NCBI RefSeq assembly: GCF_002778275.1 | Contig: NZ_NESG01000009.1 | Location: forward strand, 1 to 64,000 | DNA: 64,000 nt | Direction of reading: 5' to 3' | From: Limnohabitans sp. G3-2 | GTDB taxonomy: Bacteria > Pseudomonadota > Gammaproteobacteria > Burkholderiales > Burkholderiaceae_C | The notes under the pieces: generated by a model | Databases searched by the model: none | The model's input: the letters and a program-made list of their open reading frames with translations, nothing else | What the model was told of the DNA's origin: nothing | Program-made: the position numbers and the translations under genes | Part shown: positions 24,503 through 34,039 of the stretch, one piece after another | Numbering within the stretch: position 1 is the stretch's first letter | Layout of the letters: every line of letters begins with the position of its first letter

Positions 24503-26401
24503 ATGGGCAGCTTTGCTGACTTTCACGCACGCTCGATCAACGACCGCGATGCTTTTTGGGCCGAGCAGGCCAAGTTGGTGGACTGGAAAGTGCCGCCACA
24601 GCAAATTTGTGACTACCATAACCCACCCTTTGCCAAGTGGTTTGTGGGGGGGCAAACCAATCTGTGCCACAACGCGGTGGACCGCCATCTGGCGGATCGG
24701 GCCGACCAGCCCGCGCTGATCTTCGTCTCGACCGAAACCCATCAAGAAAAAACGTACACCTTCCGTGAGCTGCACGCCGAAGTGCAGCGCATGGCCGCCA
24801 TCTTGCAAGACCTGGGTGTGGTCAAAGGCGACCGCGTGTTGATTTACATGCCCATGATCGCCGAAGCGGCTTTTGCCATGCTGGCCTGCGTGCGCTTGGG
24901 CGCGATCCACTCGGTCGTGTTTGGCGGTTTTGCCTCGCACTCGCTGGCCACCCGCATCGAAGACGCTTCGCCCAAAGTCATCGTCAGCGCCGATGCGGGT
25001 TCGCGCGGCGGCAAGGGGGTGCCCTACAAGCCTTTGCTGGACGAAGCGATCCAGATTTCGGCCCACAAACCCGCCCATGTGATCATGGTGGACCGCCAAA
25101 TGGCCGCCTTCACCCCCGTGGCTGGGCGCGATGTGGACTACGCCACCGAGCGGGTCAAGCACATGGATGCGGTCGTGCCTTGTGTGTGGGTGGAATCCAC
25201 CCACCCCAGCTACACGCTGTACACCTCCGGCACCACCGGCAAACCCAAAGGCGTGCAACGCGACACAGGGGGCTACACCGTGGCCCTGGCCGCCAGCATC
25301 CCCCATATTTTTGAAGGCAAGCCGGGCGGCACCTTTTTCTGTACCAGCGACATCGGCTGGGTGGTGGGGCACAGCTACATCATCTACGGCCCGCTGATCG
25401 GCGGCATGGCCACCATTCTTTACGAAGGTTTGCCCATCCGTCCTGACGGTGGCATTTGGTGGAGCTTGGTCGAGAAGTACAAGGTGCAGGTCATGTTCAG
25501 CGCCCCCACCGCCATCCGCGTGCTCAAAAAGCAAGACCCCGCGCTGTTGTCCAAGTACGACCTGTCCAGCCTGCAAGCCCTGTTCCTGGCCGGCGAGCCG
25601 CTGGACGAGCCGACCGCCAAATGGATTTCCGAAGGCCTGAACGGCAAGGCCATCATCGACAACTACTGGCAGACCGAAACCGGCTGGCCGATTTTGAGCA
25701 TTTGCAATGGCGTGGAGAAAGCGCCCAGCAAGTTCGGCTCGCCGGGCAAGGCGATTTACGGCTACAACGTCAAGCTGGTTGACGACCAGACCGGCGAAGA
25801 GTTGACCGGCGCCCACCAAAAAGGCGTGTTGACCATCGAGGGCCCCTTGCCCCCCGGCAACCTGCAAACCATCTGGGGCGACGACGAGCGTTTCGTCAAA
25901 ACCTATTGGAAAACCGTTCCCAACAAGCTGGTTTACAGCACCTTTGACTGGGCGGTGCGGGACGAAGACGGCTACTTCTTCATTTTGGGGCGCACCGACG
26001 ACGTGATCAACGTGGCCGGTCACCGCCTGGGCACCCGCGAGATCGAGGAGAGCATTTCCAGCCACCCCAACATCGCCGAAGTGGCGGTGGTCGGTGTGGC
26101 CGATCAGCTCAAAGGTCAGGTGGCCATGGCGTTTGCGATCGCCAAGGACACCTCGGGCTTGACCGATGCTGCCGCCCGCAAAGCGCTGGAGGCCGAGGTC
26201 ATGAAGGTGGTTGACGCGCAGCTGGGCGCTGTGGCCCGGCCTTCGCGTGTGCTGTTTGTCACGGCCTTGCCCAAGACGCGCAGCGGCAAACTGCTGCGCC
26301 GGGCCATTCAGGCGGTGGCCGAGGGGCGCGACCCCGGTGACTTGACCACCATGGACGATCCAGCCGCCTTGCAGCAGATCGTGGATCTGATCAAAGGCTG
26401 A
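24503..26401 (+). CDS. prpE: Propionyl-CoA synthetase
   Basis: AMP-forming acyl-CoA synthetase, 632 aa. It adenylates propionate and transfers it to CoA. The P-loop YTSGTTGKPKGVQRDTGGY has the VQRD form seen in PrpE, where acetyl-CoA synthetase has VLHT. YWQTETGWP (adenylate-binding), GRTDDVINVAGHR (hinge) and PKTRSGKLLRR with the acetylatable Lys are present. AGGAG lies 6 nt before ATG 24503. The gene stands alone without the methylcitrate genes and ends in a strong terminator. Confidence 0.9.
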   Translation: MGSFADFHARSINDRDAFWAEQAKLVDWKVPPQQICDYHNPPFAKWFVGGQTNLCHNAVDRHLADRADQPALIFVSTETHQEKTYTFRELHAEVQRMAAILQDLGVVKGDRVLIYMPMIAEAAFAMLACVRLGAIHSVVFGGFASHSLATRIEDASPKVIVSADAGSRGGKGVPYKPLLDEAIQISAHKPAHVIMVDRQMAAFTPVAGRDVDYATERVKHMDAVVPCVWVESTHPSYTLYTSGTTGKPKGVQRDTGGYTVALAASIPHIFEGKPGGTFFCTSDIGWVVGHSYIIYGPLIGGMATILYEGLPIRPDGGIWWSLVEKYKVQVMFSAPTAIRVLKKQDPALLSKYDLSSLQALFLAGEPLDEPTAKWISEGLNGKAIIDNYWQTETGWPILSICNGVEKAPSKFGSPGKAIYGYNVKLVDDQTGEELTGAHQKGVLTIEGPLPPGNLQTIWGDDERFVKTYWKTVPNKLVYSTFDWAVRDEDGYFFILGRTDDVINVAGHRLGTREIEESISSHPNIAEVAVVGVADQLKGQVAMAFAIAKDTSGLTDAAARKALEAEVMKVVDAQLGAVARPSRVLFVTALPKTRSGKLLRRAIQAVAEGRDPGDLTTMDDPAALQQIVDLIKG

Positions 26402-26407
26402 TCCCCC

Positions 26408-26434
26408 AGGCCCCGCACCGTCGGGGCCTTTTTT
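26408..26434 (+). terminator. Rho-independent terminator after prpE
   Basis: GGCCCCG (26409-26415), CGGGGCC (26422-26428) and six T. It insulates prpE from the suc operon. Confidence 0.92.
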
Positions 26435-26467
26435 ATGTTTCACGCGTTCCCCTGCGTCACCTGTAAG

Positions 26468-26496
26468 TTAGACATCGGACAAGGCATGGCACAATG
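26468..26496 (+). promoter_or_regulatory. Possible suc operon promoter
   Basis: TTAGAC (26468-26473) and CACAAT (26490-26495) with 16-bp spacing, followed by a leader of about 115 nt before sucA. A moderate consensus match only. Confidence 0.33.
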
Positions 26497-26519
26497 CGCG
26501 CTGTACTCAGGCCCTTCCC

Positions 26520-26616
26520 CTGCCACAGTCGCATCCGCCAACCGGTCCAGCCGTGTCGCGGAAGGTAACAATCCACCAACTAATGTTTCCCCGAGGGAAA
26601 CGGAGGTCAGCGAAAT
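26520..26616 (+). promoter_or_regulatory. Structured sucA leader, candidate sucA RNA motif
   Basis: A conserved cis-regulatory RNA called the sucA motif is known upstream of sucA in Burkholderiales. Here the leader has an upstream CCGGTCC...CCG...CGCGG pairing region and a clear hairpin GTTTCCC-CGA-GGGAAAC (26585-26601) placed directly against the GGAGGT ribosome binding site (26602-26607). That arrangement could control sucA translation. Assignment to the known motif is by position and taxon, not by a model search. Confidence 0.55.
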
Positions 26617-29484
26617 ATGAGCGAGACAAATTCCGTCTACTCTGCCTATTCAGGCAACACCCATCTCTTCGGGGGCAATACCCCCTACGTCGAAGAGATG
26701 TACGAAAATTATTTGGCCAATCCGGGCAGCGTCCCTGACTCGTGGCGCGACTACTTTGACGCCCTCCAGCATGTTCCCGCGGTCGATGGCTCCAACGCCA
26801 AAGATGTGCCGCACCAGCCCGTCATCAATGCTTTTGCCGAACGCGCCAAGGCCGGTGGTACCAAAGTTGTTTTGGCCAGTGCCGACCTGGAAATGGGCCG
26901 CAAGCGCACCGCCGTCCAGCAGCTGATTGCCGCATACCGCAATGTGGGCCAACGCTGGGCCGATCTGGACCCCTTGAAGCGCACCGAGCGCCCCAATATT
27001 CCTGACCTCGATCCCGCCTTCTTCGGCTTCACCGATGCCGACCAAGAAACCGTGTTCGACACCAGCAACACCTTCTTCGGCAAGAACAACATGTCTTTGC
27101 GCGAGTTGCTCAATGCGCTGCGCGAGACCTATTGCGGCACGCTGGGTGCCGAGTACATGTACACCACCGAGCAGGCTGAAAAGCGCTGGTGGCAGCAAAA
27201 ACTCGAAAGCATCCGCAGCAAGCCCAATTTCACATCGGACAAGAAAAAACAGATCCTCGACCGCTTGACCGCTGCCGAGGGCCTGGAGCGTTATTTGCAC
27301 ACCAAATACGTGGGCCAAAAGCGTTTCTCGCTGGAAGGCGGCGAGAGCTTCATCGCGGCCATGGACGAGTTGATCCAGCAAGCCGGTGCACAAGGCGTGC
27401 AAGAAGTCGTGATTGGCATGGCCCACCGGGGCCGTTTGAACGTGTTGGTCAACACCATGGGCAAACTGCCTGCGGACCTCTTCGCTGAGTTTGACCACAC
27501 CGCTCCTGAGGAGCTGCCAGCCGGTGACGTGAAATACCACCAAGGCTTCAGCTCGGACGTCACCACGCCCGGCGGCCCCGTTCACTTGTCGCTGGCTTTC
27601 AACCCCTCGCACCTGGAAATCGTCAACCCCGTGGTGGAAGGTTCGGTGCGTGCCCGCATGGACCGCCGTGGCGACCCCTTGGGCAAGCAAGTGCTGCCCG
27701 TGTTGGTGCACGGTGACTCCGCTTTCGGCGGCCAAGGCGTGAACCAAGAAACCTTGGCCTTGGCCCAAACCCGTGGTTATTCCACAGGCGGCACGGTCCA
27801 CATCATCATCAACAACCAGATCGGTTTCACCACCTCTGACCCGCGCGACATGCGCTCGAGCGTGTTCTGTACCGACATCGTGAAGATGGTTGAAGCGCCG
27901 GTTCTGCACGTCAACGGCGATGATCCTGAAGCGGTGGTGTTGGCCACGCAACTGGCCTTGGAATACCGCATGACGTTCCAAAAAGACGTGGTGCTGGACG
28001 TGGTTTGCTTCCGCAAACTGGGCCACAACGAGCAGGACACCCCTGCACTGACCCAGCCGCTGATGTACAAAAAAATCGGCGCCCACCCCGGTACGCGCAA
28101 GCTGTTTGCCGACAAGCTGGCCGCTCAAGGTCTGGGTGACACACTGGGCGACGACATGGCCAAGGCCTACCGCGCGGCTTTGGACGCAGGCAAGAACACG
28201 ACCGAACCGGTGTTGACCAACTTCAAAACCAAGTTCACGGTGGACTGGGCGCCTTTCATGGGCAAGAAGTGGACCGATGCCGGCGACACCTCGATCCCCT
28301 TGGCCGAATGGAAGCGTTTGGCCGAAAGGATTTCCACCATTCCTGAATCGGTCACGCCCCACCAGTTGGTGAAAAAGGTGTACGACGACCGCGCGGCCAT
28401 GGGCCGAGGCGACCTGCCTGTCGATTGGGGCATGGGCGAACACATGGCGTTTGCCTCTTTGGTGGCCAGTGGCTACCCCGTCCGCTTGTCCGGCGAAGAC
28501 TGCGGCCGTGGCACCTTCACCCACCGTCACGCCGTCATTCACGACCAAAAGCGTGAAAAGTGGGACACCGGCACTTATGTGGCCTTGCAAAATGTCTCAG
28601 ACAAGCAGGCACCCTTTGTGGTCATCGACTCGATCCTGTCGGAAGAGGCCGTGCTCGGCTTTGAGTACGGCTACGCCTCCAACGATCCCAACACCTTGGT
28701 GATCTGGGAAGCCCAGTTCGGCGACTTCGCCAACGGCGCTCAAGTGGTGATTGACCAGTTCATTGCCTCTGGTGAAGTCAAGTGGGGCCGTGTGAACGGT
28801 CTGACCTTGATGCTGCCGCACGGCTACGAAGGCCAAGGCCCAGAGCACAGCTCCGCCCGCGTGGAACGCTTCATGCAGCTGGCGGCCGACACCAACATGC
28901 AGATCGTGCAGCCCACCACGGCCAGCCAGATCTTCCATGTGCTGCGTCGCCAGATGGTGCGTGACCTGCGCAAGCCCTTGGTCATCTTCACGCCCAAGTC
29001 GCTCTTGCGCAACAAGGACGCCACCAGCCCGGTGTCCGAGTTCACCAAAGGCAGTTTCCAGACCGTGATCCCCGAGAACAAAGCGCTCAAGGCCGACAAG
29101 GTCAAACGCGTCATTGCTTGCTCGGGCAAGGTCTATTACGACTTGGTCAAACAACGCGAAGCCAAAGGCGCTGACGACACCGCCATCATCCGCGTGGAGC
29201 AGCTCTATCCCTTCCCGCACAAGGCGTTCGCTGCCGAGTTGAAAAAGTACCCCAATGCCACCGACATCGTGTGGTGCCAGGACGAGCCACAGAACCAGGG
29301 TGCCTGGTTCTTCATCCAGCACAACATCCACGAGAACATGCTGGAAGGTCAAAAGCTCGGTTATGCCGGTCGCGCTGCGTCCGCGTCACCTGCGGTGGGT
29401 TACTCCCACCTGCACCAAGACCAGCAAAAAGCACTGATCGAGGCGGCTTTCGCGAAGCTCAAGGGCTTCGTGCTGACCAAGTGA
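26617..29484 (+). CDS. sucA: 2-oxoglutarate dehydrogenase E1
   Basis: Thiamine-diphosphate enzyme that decarboxylates 2-oxoglutarate in the TCA cycle and passes the succinyl group to SucB; 955 aa, normal length. The N-terminus (SAYSGNTHLFGGNTPYVEEMYENY) is the E2-binding segment. The TPP site is GDSAFGGQG...NNQIGF, preceded by GMAHRGRLNVL with the substrate-binding His. GGAGGT lies 9 nt before ATG. First gene of the sucA-sucB-lpd-zapE cluster. Confidence 0.97.
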   Translation: MSETNSVYSAYSGNTHLFGGNTPYVEEMYENYLANPGSVPDSWRDYFDALQHVPAVDGSNAKDVPHQPVINAFAERAKAGGTKVVLASADLEMGRKRTAVQQLIAAYRNVGQRWADLDPLKRTERPNIPDLDPAFFGFTDADQETVFDTSNTFFGKNNMSLRELLNALRETYCGTLGAEYMYTTEQAEKRWWQQKLESIRSKPNFTSDKKKQILDRLTAAEGLERYLHTKYVGQKRFSLEGGESFIAAMDELIQQAGAQGVQEVVIGMAHRGRLNVLVNTMGKLPADLFAEFDHTAPEELPAGDVKYHQGFSSDVTTPGGPVHLSLAFNPSHLEIVNPVVEGSVRARMDRRGDPLGKQVLPVLVHGDSAFGGQGVNQETLALAQTRGYSTGGTVHIIINNQIGFTTSDPRDMRSSVFCTDIVKMVEAPVLHVNGDDPEAVVLATQLALEYRMTFQKDVVLDVVCFRKLGHNEQDTPALTQPLMYKKIGAHPGTRKLFADKLAAQGLGDTLGDDMAKAYRAALDAGKNTTEPVLTNFKTKFTVDWAPFMGKKWTDAGDTSIPLAEWKRLAERISTIPESVTPHQLVKKVYDDRAAMGRGDLPVDWGMGEHMAFASLVASGYPVRLSGEDCGRGTFTHRHAVIHDQKREKWDTGTYVALQNVSDKQAPFVVIDSILSEEAVLGFEYGYASNDPNTLVIWEAQFGDFANGAQVVIDQFIASGEVKWGRVNGLTLMLPHGYEGQGPEHSSARVERFMQLAADTNMQIVQPTTASQIFHVLRRQMVRDLRKPLVIFTPKSLLRNKDATSPVSEFTKGSFQTVIPENKALKADKVKRVIACSGKVYYDLVKQREAKGADDTAIIRVEQLYPFPHKAFAAELKKYPNATDIVWCQDEPQNQGAWFFIQHNIHENMLEGQKLGYAGRAASASPAVGYSHLHQDQQKALIEAAFAKLKGFVLTK

Positions 29485-29528
29485 TCCAACCGAACAAACT
29501 GGCGTTTAACCTTTAAAGAGAATTCAAC

Positions 29529-30782
29529 ATGGCGATCGTAGAAGTCAAAGTCCCCCAACTGTCCGAGTCTGTGGCGGAAGCCACCATGCTGCAGTGGAAA
29601 AAGAAAGTCGGCGAATCGGTGGCAGCCGATGAGATCCTGATCGAAATCGAGACCGACAAAGTCGTGCTCGAAGTGCCAGCACCTGCCGCAGGCGTGATCT
29701 CTGAAATCCTCGTGGCCGATGGCGGCACCGTGGCTGCAGAGCAATTGATCGCGCGCATCGACACCGATGGCAAAGTCGGCGCCGCCGCCGCGCCAGTGGC
29801 TGCTGCCGCTGCACCGGTTGCAGCGGCCCCTGTGGCCGCCGCTGCCGCCGTCACCGGCGGCAACATGGCGGGTGTGGCCATGCCAGCCGCTGCCAAGCTG
29901 ATGGCCGACAACAACCTGGCCGCTGGCTCGGTTGCTGGTTCCGGCAAAGATGGCCGCGTGACCAAGGGCGATGTGCTCTCGGCGGTGGCCGGTGGCGTCA
30001 AGTCCACCGCTGCGGTGATCCCCACAGGCGTGCCCACCAAAGCGCTGGCCCAAGTGGCTGCCCCCGCTGTCAACTTGGGCGACCGCCCAGAGCAGCGCGT
30101 GCCCATGACCCGTCTGCGTGCCCGTGTGGCCGAGCGTTTGCTGCAGTCGCAGTCGACCAATGCCATTTTGACGACCTTCAATGAAATCAACATGGCCCCG
30201 GTCATGGACATGCGCAAGCGCATGCAAGACCGTTTCGAGAAGGAACATGGCTGCAAGCTGGGTTTCATGAGTTTCTTCGTCAAGGCCGCGGTGCACGCCC
30301 TGAAGAAATTCCCGGTGCTCAACGCCTCGGTGGACGGCAACGACATCGTCTACCACGGCTACTTTGACATCGGTATCGCGGTGGGTTCGCCACGCGGTTT
30401 GGTGGTGCCTATCTTGCGCAACGCCGACCAGATGAGCTTTGCCGAGATTGAAAAGAAGATTGCTGAATTTGGTCAAAAAGCCAAAGACGGCAAGTTGGGC
30501 ATCGAAGAGATGACCGGCGGTACCTTCTCGATCTCGAACGGCGGTACGTTTGGCTCGATGATGTCCACCCCCATCATCAACCCACCGCAGTCGGCCATTT
30601 TGGGCGTGCACGCGACCAAAGACCGCGCCATGGTGGAAAACGGCCAAGTCGTGGTTCGCCCCATGAACTACTTCGCCATGTCCTACGACCACCGCATCAT
30701 CGACGGCCGCGAAGCCGTCTTGGGCCTGGTCGCCATGAAAGAGGCGCTGGAAGACCCAGCCCGCTTGCTGTTCGACATCTGA
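29529..30782 (+). CDS. sucB: Dihydrolipoyl succinyltransferase E2
   Basis: Core of the 2-oxoglutarate dehydrogenase complex, 417 aa. A single lipoyl domain (1-77) carries the lipoylated Lys in ETDKVVLEV. An Ala/Pro/Val linker follows (about 85-115), then the peripheral subunit-binding domain ([10 protein letters not shown]...GRVTKGDVL, about 117-155). The catalytic acyltransferase domain has the active-site HRIIDGREA near the C-terminus. It lies 44 bp after sucA. Confidence 0.97.
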   Translation: MAIVEVKVPQLSESVAEATMLQWKKKVGESVAADEILIEIETDKVVLEVPAPAAGVISEILVADGGTVAAEQLIARIDTDGKVGAAAAPVAAAAAPVAAAPVAAAAAVTGGNMAGVAMPAAAKLMADNNLAAGSVAGSGKDGRVTKGDVLSAVAGGVKSTAAVIPTGVPTKALAQVAAPAVNLGDRPEQRVPMTRLRARVAERLLQSQSTNAILTTFNEINMAPVMDMRKRMQDRFEKEHGCKLGFMSFFVKAAVHALKKFPVLNASVDGNDIVYHGYFDIGIAVGSPRGLVVPILRNADQMSFAEIEKKIAEFGQKAKDGKLGIEEMTGGTFSISNGGTFGSMMSTPIINPPQSAILGVHATKDRAMVENGQVVVRPMNYFAMSYDHRIIDGREAVLGLVAMKEALEDPARLLFDI

Positions 30783-30799
30783 TCACCCTTGTTTTGAAT

Positions 30800-30824
30800 G
30801 CCCCCTCCCCAGGGGGCGTTTTTT
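30800..30824 (+). terminator. Terminator-like hairpin between sucB and lpd
   Basis: GCCCCCT (30800-30806), AGGGGGC (30811-30817) and six T after one G. It is a good intrinsic terminator inside the operon, so lpd either has its own promoter or receives reduced read-through. Confidence 0.8.
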
Positions 30825-30841
30825 ATCCAGAGACCCATACC

Positions 30842-32269
30842 ATGAGCAAACAATTCGACGTCGTTGTCATCGGCGGTGGCCCCGGTGGCTACATCGCTGC
30901 CATCCGCGCAGCCCAACTCGGTTTCCAAGTCGCCTGCATCGACGAGTGGAAAAACGCGGCCGGTGGCCCAGCGCCCGGCGGCACCTGCACCAACGTGGGG
31001 TGCATTCCCTCCAAGGCTTTGCTGCAGTCGAGCGAGCACTTTGACCACGCCAACCACCACTTTGCCGAGCACGGCATCAGCGCCACAGGCGTGAAGATGG
31101 ATGTGGCCAAGATGATCGCCCGCAAAGACACCGTGGTGAAGCAAAACAACGACGGCATCTTGTACCTGCTCAAAAAGAACAAGGTCACTTTCTTCCACGG
31201 TCGCGGCAGCTTCGTCGGCAAGGCGGAAGGTGGCTACACCATCCAGGTGGCAGGCAAGACCGAAGAGGCCATCACGGCCAAGCAAGTCATCATCGCCACA
31301 GGCTCGAACGCCCGTGCCTTGCCCGGCACACCATTTGACGAAGTCAATGTGCTGTCCAACGACGGCGCGTTGCGCGTGGGCGCTGTGCCCAAGAAGCTGG
31401 CCTTGATCGGCTCTGGCGTGATCGGTTTGGAGATGGGCTCGGTCTGGCGTCGCCTGGGCGCTGACGTGACCATCCTCGAGGGTCTTCCCACATTCCTCGG
31501 CGCTGTGGACGAGCAAATCGCCAAAGAAGCCAAAAAAGCTTTCGACAAGCAAGGTTTGAAGATTGAACTGGGCGTGAAAGTCGGTGAAATTGTCAACGGC
31601 AAAAAGGGCGTCACCGTCCATTACACCAATGCCAAGGGCGAAGCCGTGAAGTTGGAGGCCGACAAGCTGATCGTTTCGATTGGTCGCGTGCCCAACACCA
31701 TCGGCTTGAACACCGAAGCGGTGGGCCTGCAGCTCGACGAGCGCGGCGCGGTGGTGGTGGACGCCGATTGCAAAACCAACTTGCCCGGCGTCTGGGCGGT
31801 GGGTGACGTGGTGCGCGGCCCCATGCTGGCGCACAAAGCCGAAGAGGAAGGCGTGGCGGTGGCCGAGCGCATCGCGGGCCAACACGGGCACGTCAACTTC
31901 AACACCATCCCTTGGGTCATTTACACCAGCCCCGAAATCGCATGGGTGGGCCGCACCGAGCAGCAGCTCAAAGCCGAGGGCGTGGCGTACAAGGCCGGAT
32001 CGTTCCCTTTCTTGGCCAATGGCCGAGCCCGCGCCTTGGGCGACACCACCGGCATGGTGAAAATGCTGGCGGACGCCACGACGGACGAAATCTTGGGTGT
32101 GCACATCGTGGGGCCTCAAGCCTCCGAGCTGATCGCCGAAGCCGTGGTGGCCATGGAATTCCGCGCCAGTGCTGAAGACATTGCACGCATTTGCCATGCG
32201 CACCCGTCCTTGAGCGAGTCCACCAAAGAGGCCGCTTTGGCCGTGGACAAGCGCAGCTTGAACTTCTAA
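30842..32269 (+). CDS. lpdA: Dihydrolipoyl dehydrogenase E3
   Basis: FAD-dependent disulfide reductase that reoxidises the lipoyl group of SucB with NAD+; 475 aa. FAD-binding [10 protein letters not shown], redox disulfide [16 protein letters not shown]-binding [13 protein letters not shown] and the C-terminal HAHPSLSE catalytic pair are present. ATG 30842 is chosen; the frame extends into the hairpin upstream but family members start at [13 protein letters not shown]. Confidence 0.96.
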   Translation: MSKQFDVVVIGGGPGGYIAAIRAAQLGFQVACIDEWKNAAGGPAPGGTCTNVGCIPSKALLQSSEHFDHANHHFAEHGISATGVKMDVAKMIARKDTVVKQNNDGILYLLKKNKVTFFHGRGSFVGKAEGGYTIQVAGKTEEAITAKQVIIATGSNARALPGTPFDEVNVLSNDGALRVGAVPKKLALIGSGVIGLEMGSVWRRLGADVTILEGLPTFLGAVDEQIAKEAKKAFDKQGLKIELGVKVGEIVNGKKGVTVHYTNAKGEAVKLEADKLIVSIGRVPNTIGLNTEAVGLQLDERGAVVVDADCKTNLPGVWAVGDVVRGPMLAHKAEEEGVAVAERIAGQHGHVNFNTIPWVIYTSPEIAWVGRTEQQLKAEGVAYKAGSFPFLANGRARALGDTTGMVKMLADATTDEILGVHIVGPQASELIAEAVVAMEFRASAEDIARICHAHPSLSESTKEAALAVDKRSLNF

Positions 32270-32330
32270 GTCCATGACCTGCCCGGAACTGTGGTTTCGG
32301 GTGAGTTGGGGTAAAGTTCCGCATCCCTGC

Positions 32331-32355
32331 AAACCCGGGCCTGGTCCCGGGTTTT
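32331..32355 (+). terminator. Rho-independent terminator after lpd
   Basis: AACCCGGG and CCCGGGTT around a 6-nt loop, ending in TTTT; 62 bp past the lpd stop and 28 bp before zapE. Confidence 0.75.
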
Positions 32356-32382
32356 GTTATTGAACTCAAGAGCAAGCCACCC

Positions 32383-33480
32383 ATGTCCGTTCGTGAAGTT
32401 TACGAAGAAGAGTTGCAAAAACGCGGCTACCAAAGTGACCCGGCTCAGCTTCGGGCGATCGAAGCCCTAGAGCGTTGTGCCAGGGAGTGGACCGCCTACC
32501 AGGCCAAGCGTTCAGGCCTGCTGGGCAAATTCTTCAGCCGTCCTGAAATCCCCAAGGGGGTCTACATGTTTGGCGGGGTGGGGCGCGGCAAGAGTTTCTT
32601 GATGGACTGTTTTTTTGCAGCCGTTCCCGTCGAGCGCAAGACCCGTTTGCACTTTCATGAGTTCATGCGCGAGGTGCACCGCGAGCTGGCGGTCATTCAG
32701 GGCACGGTCAATCCACTCGATGAGCTGGGCAAGCGCATGGCCAAACGCTACCAGTTGATTTGTTTTGACGAGTTCCATGTGGCCGACATCACCGACGCGA
32801 TGATCTTGCACCGCCTCTTGGTGGCCTTGTTTGACAACGGTGTGGGTTTCGTCACCACCTCCAACTTTGAGCCCGATGGCCTGTACCCCGATGGCTTGCA
32901 CCGCGACCGCATCTTGCCAGCCATCGCTTTGTTGAACCAGCGCATGCAGGTGCTCAATGTGGACAACGGCACCGATTACCGACGCCGTACGCTGGAGATG
33001 GTCAAGCTCTACCACTCGCCTTTGGGCGAGCAGGCCGACACCGAAATGAACGACGCCTTCAACCGATTGGCCACAGGGCCGGATGAAGACCCGGTGCTGC
33101 ACATTGAAGCGCGCGACATCCACGCCAAGCGCCGTGCCGGAGATGTGGTGTGGTTTGACTTCCGTGCCATTTGCGGTGGGCCCCGATCGCAAAACGACTA
33201 CCTGGAAATCGCCACCCAATACCACACGGTCTTGCTCAGCAACGTGCCCCAAATGCCCGTGAGCATGGCCTCCGAGGCACGTCGTTTCACTTGGTTGATC
33301 GATGTGCTGTATGACCGGCGCGTCAAACTGATCATGTCGGCGGCGGTCGCACCCGAAGCCCTGTACACCGCGGGCCCCATCTCGCACGAATTTCCGCGAA
33401 CCGTCTCGCGCCTTCACGAGATGCAGTCCAGCGAATTTTTGGCCTTGGCGCACCGCACGGTGGACACCCACATCACATGA
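32383..33480 (+). CDS. zapE: Cell division protein ZapE (AFG1-like ATPase)
   Basis: Product of 365 aa; an ATPase that associates with the Z ring in enterobacteria. Walker A is in MFGGVGRGKSFLMD and Walker B in LICFDEFHVADITDA; both are intact. Commonly found after the 2-oxoglutarate dehydrogenase genes in Burkholderiales. Its stop overlaps the next start (ATGA). Confidence 0.92.
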   Translation: MSVREVYEEELQKRGYQSDPAQLRAIEALERCAREWTAYQAKRSGLLGKFFSRPEIPKGVYMFGGVGRGKSFLMDCFFAAVPVERKTRLHFHEFMREVHRELAVIQGTVNPLDELGKRMAKRYQLICFDEFHVADITDAMILHRLLVALFDNGVGFVTTSNFEPDGLYPDGLHRDRILPAIALLNQRMQVLNVDNGTDYRRRTLEMVKLYHSPLGEQADTEMNDAFNRLATGPDEDPVLHIEARDIHAKRRAGDVVWFDFRAICGGPRSQNDYLEIATQYHTVLLSNVPQMPVSMASEARRFTWLIDVLYDRRVKLIMSAAVAPEALYTAGPISHEFPRTVSRLHEMQSSEFLALAHRTVDTHIT

Positions 33481-33824
33481 AACACCTTGCGCGCGCCACC
33501 TTGGCCTTGTTCATCTCGCTCGCCAGCCCACTCCTCGTGGCGCAGAGTCTGGTGGGCGTGCCGGAGTTCATCCGTGTCCAGCGCGAAGCGATCGATCAAG
33601 ACCGTCAAGCCATCATGAGCACTTATGAACAAGCGGCCAAGGCCTGTTGGCAAAAGTTTGCCGTCAACGCTTGCTTGAGCGACGCCCGCCAAGTGCGCCG
33701 CGCCGCGCTGGAGCCTTTGCGGCAAAAAGACTTGGTGTTGAACACCCAAGAGCGGCTTTGGCGTACCGAGCAGCGCGACTTGCGTCTGCAAGGCAAGCAG
33801 CCAGAAAATCGCGGTCAACCATGA
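33477..33824 (+). CDS. Exported hypothetical protein, 115 aa
   Basis: Signal peptide MKHLARATLALFISLASPLLVAQ with predicted cleavage after about residue 22. The mature part is a helical, charged 90-residue protein with two Cys (57, 65). No family recognised. ATGA overlaps with both neighbours place it in the zapE-dinG operon. Confidence 0.7.
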   Translation: MKHLARATLALFISLASPLLVAQSLVGVPEFIRVQREAIDQDRQAIMSTYEQAAKACWQKFAVNACLSDARQVRRAALEPLRQKDLVLNTQERLWRTEQRDLRLQGKQPENRGQP

Positions 33825-34039
33825 GCGACAAGCTGTCGCAAGATCTGCGCTCACCGCAGCGCCAATTGATCGAGTGCCAAATGGCACACGCCGACTTGGA
33901 CGCATTGATTGACCAAGCCGCCATGGCCCCTTTGCCACTCGACGAGTTGATGCTGCGGCGCTTGAAAAAAAGGCGCCTGGCATTGCGGGACCAAATGGCC
34001 CAGTTGCAATGGATGATCGATCCCAAGGAGCCCGCTTGA
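33821..34039 (+). CDS. DUF465 (YdcH-like) small protein, 72 aa
   Basis: A helical hairpin with the LLRRLKKRRLALRDQMAQL-type C-terminus typical of YdcH/DUF465. Function unknown. ATG 33821 overlaps the preceding stop; the longer upstream frame is a shadow of the previous gene. Its stop overlaps the TTG start of dinG. Confidence 0.78.
   Translation: MSDKLSQDLRSPQRQLIECQMAHADLDALIDQAAMAPLPLDELMLRRLKKRRLALRDQMAQLQWMIDPKEPA

Noticed and set aside
26650..28590. Long minus-strand open frame (646 codons) opposite sucA, and similar ones opposite prpE and lpd
   Set aside because: Caused by high third-position GC in the real gene; composition is implausible and sucA is certain on the plus strand.
29780..29865. 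Short GC-rich repeats in sucB
   Set aside because: They encode the normal Ala/Pro/Val linker of the E2 protein.
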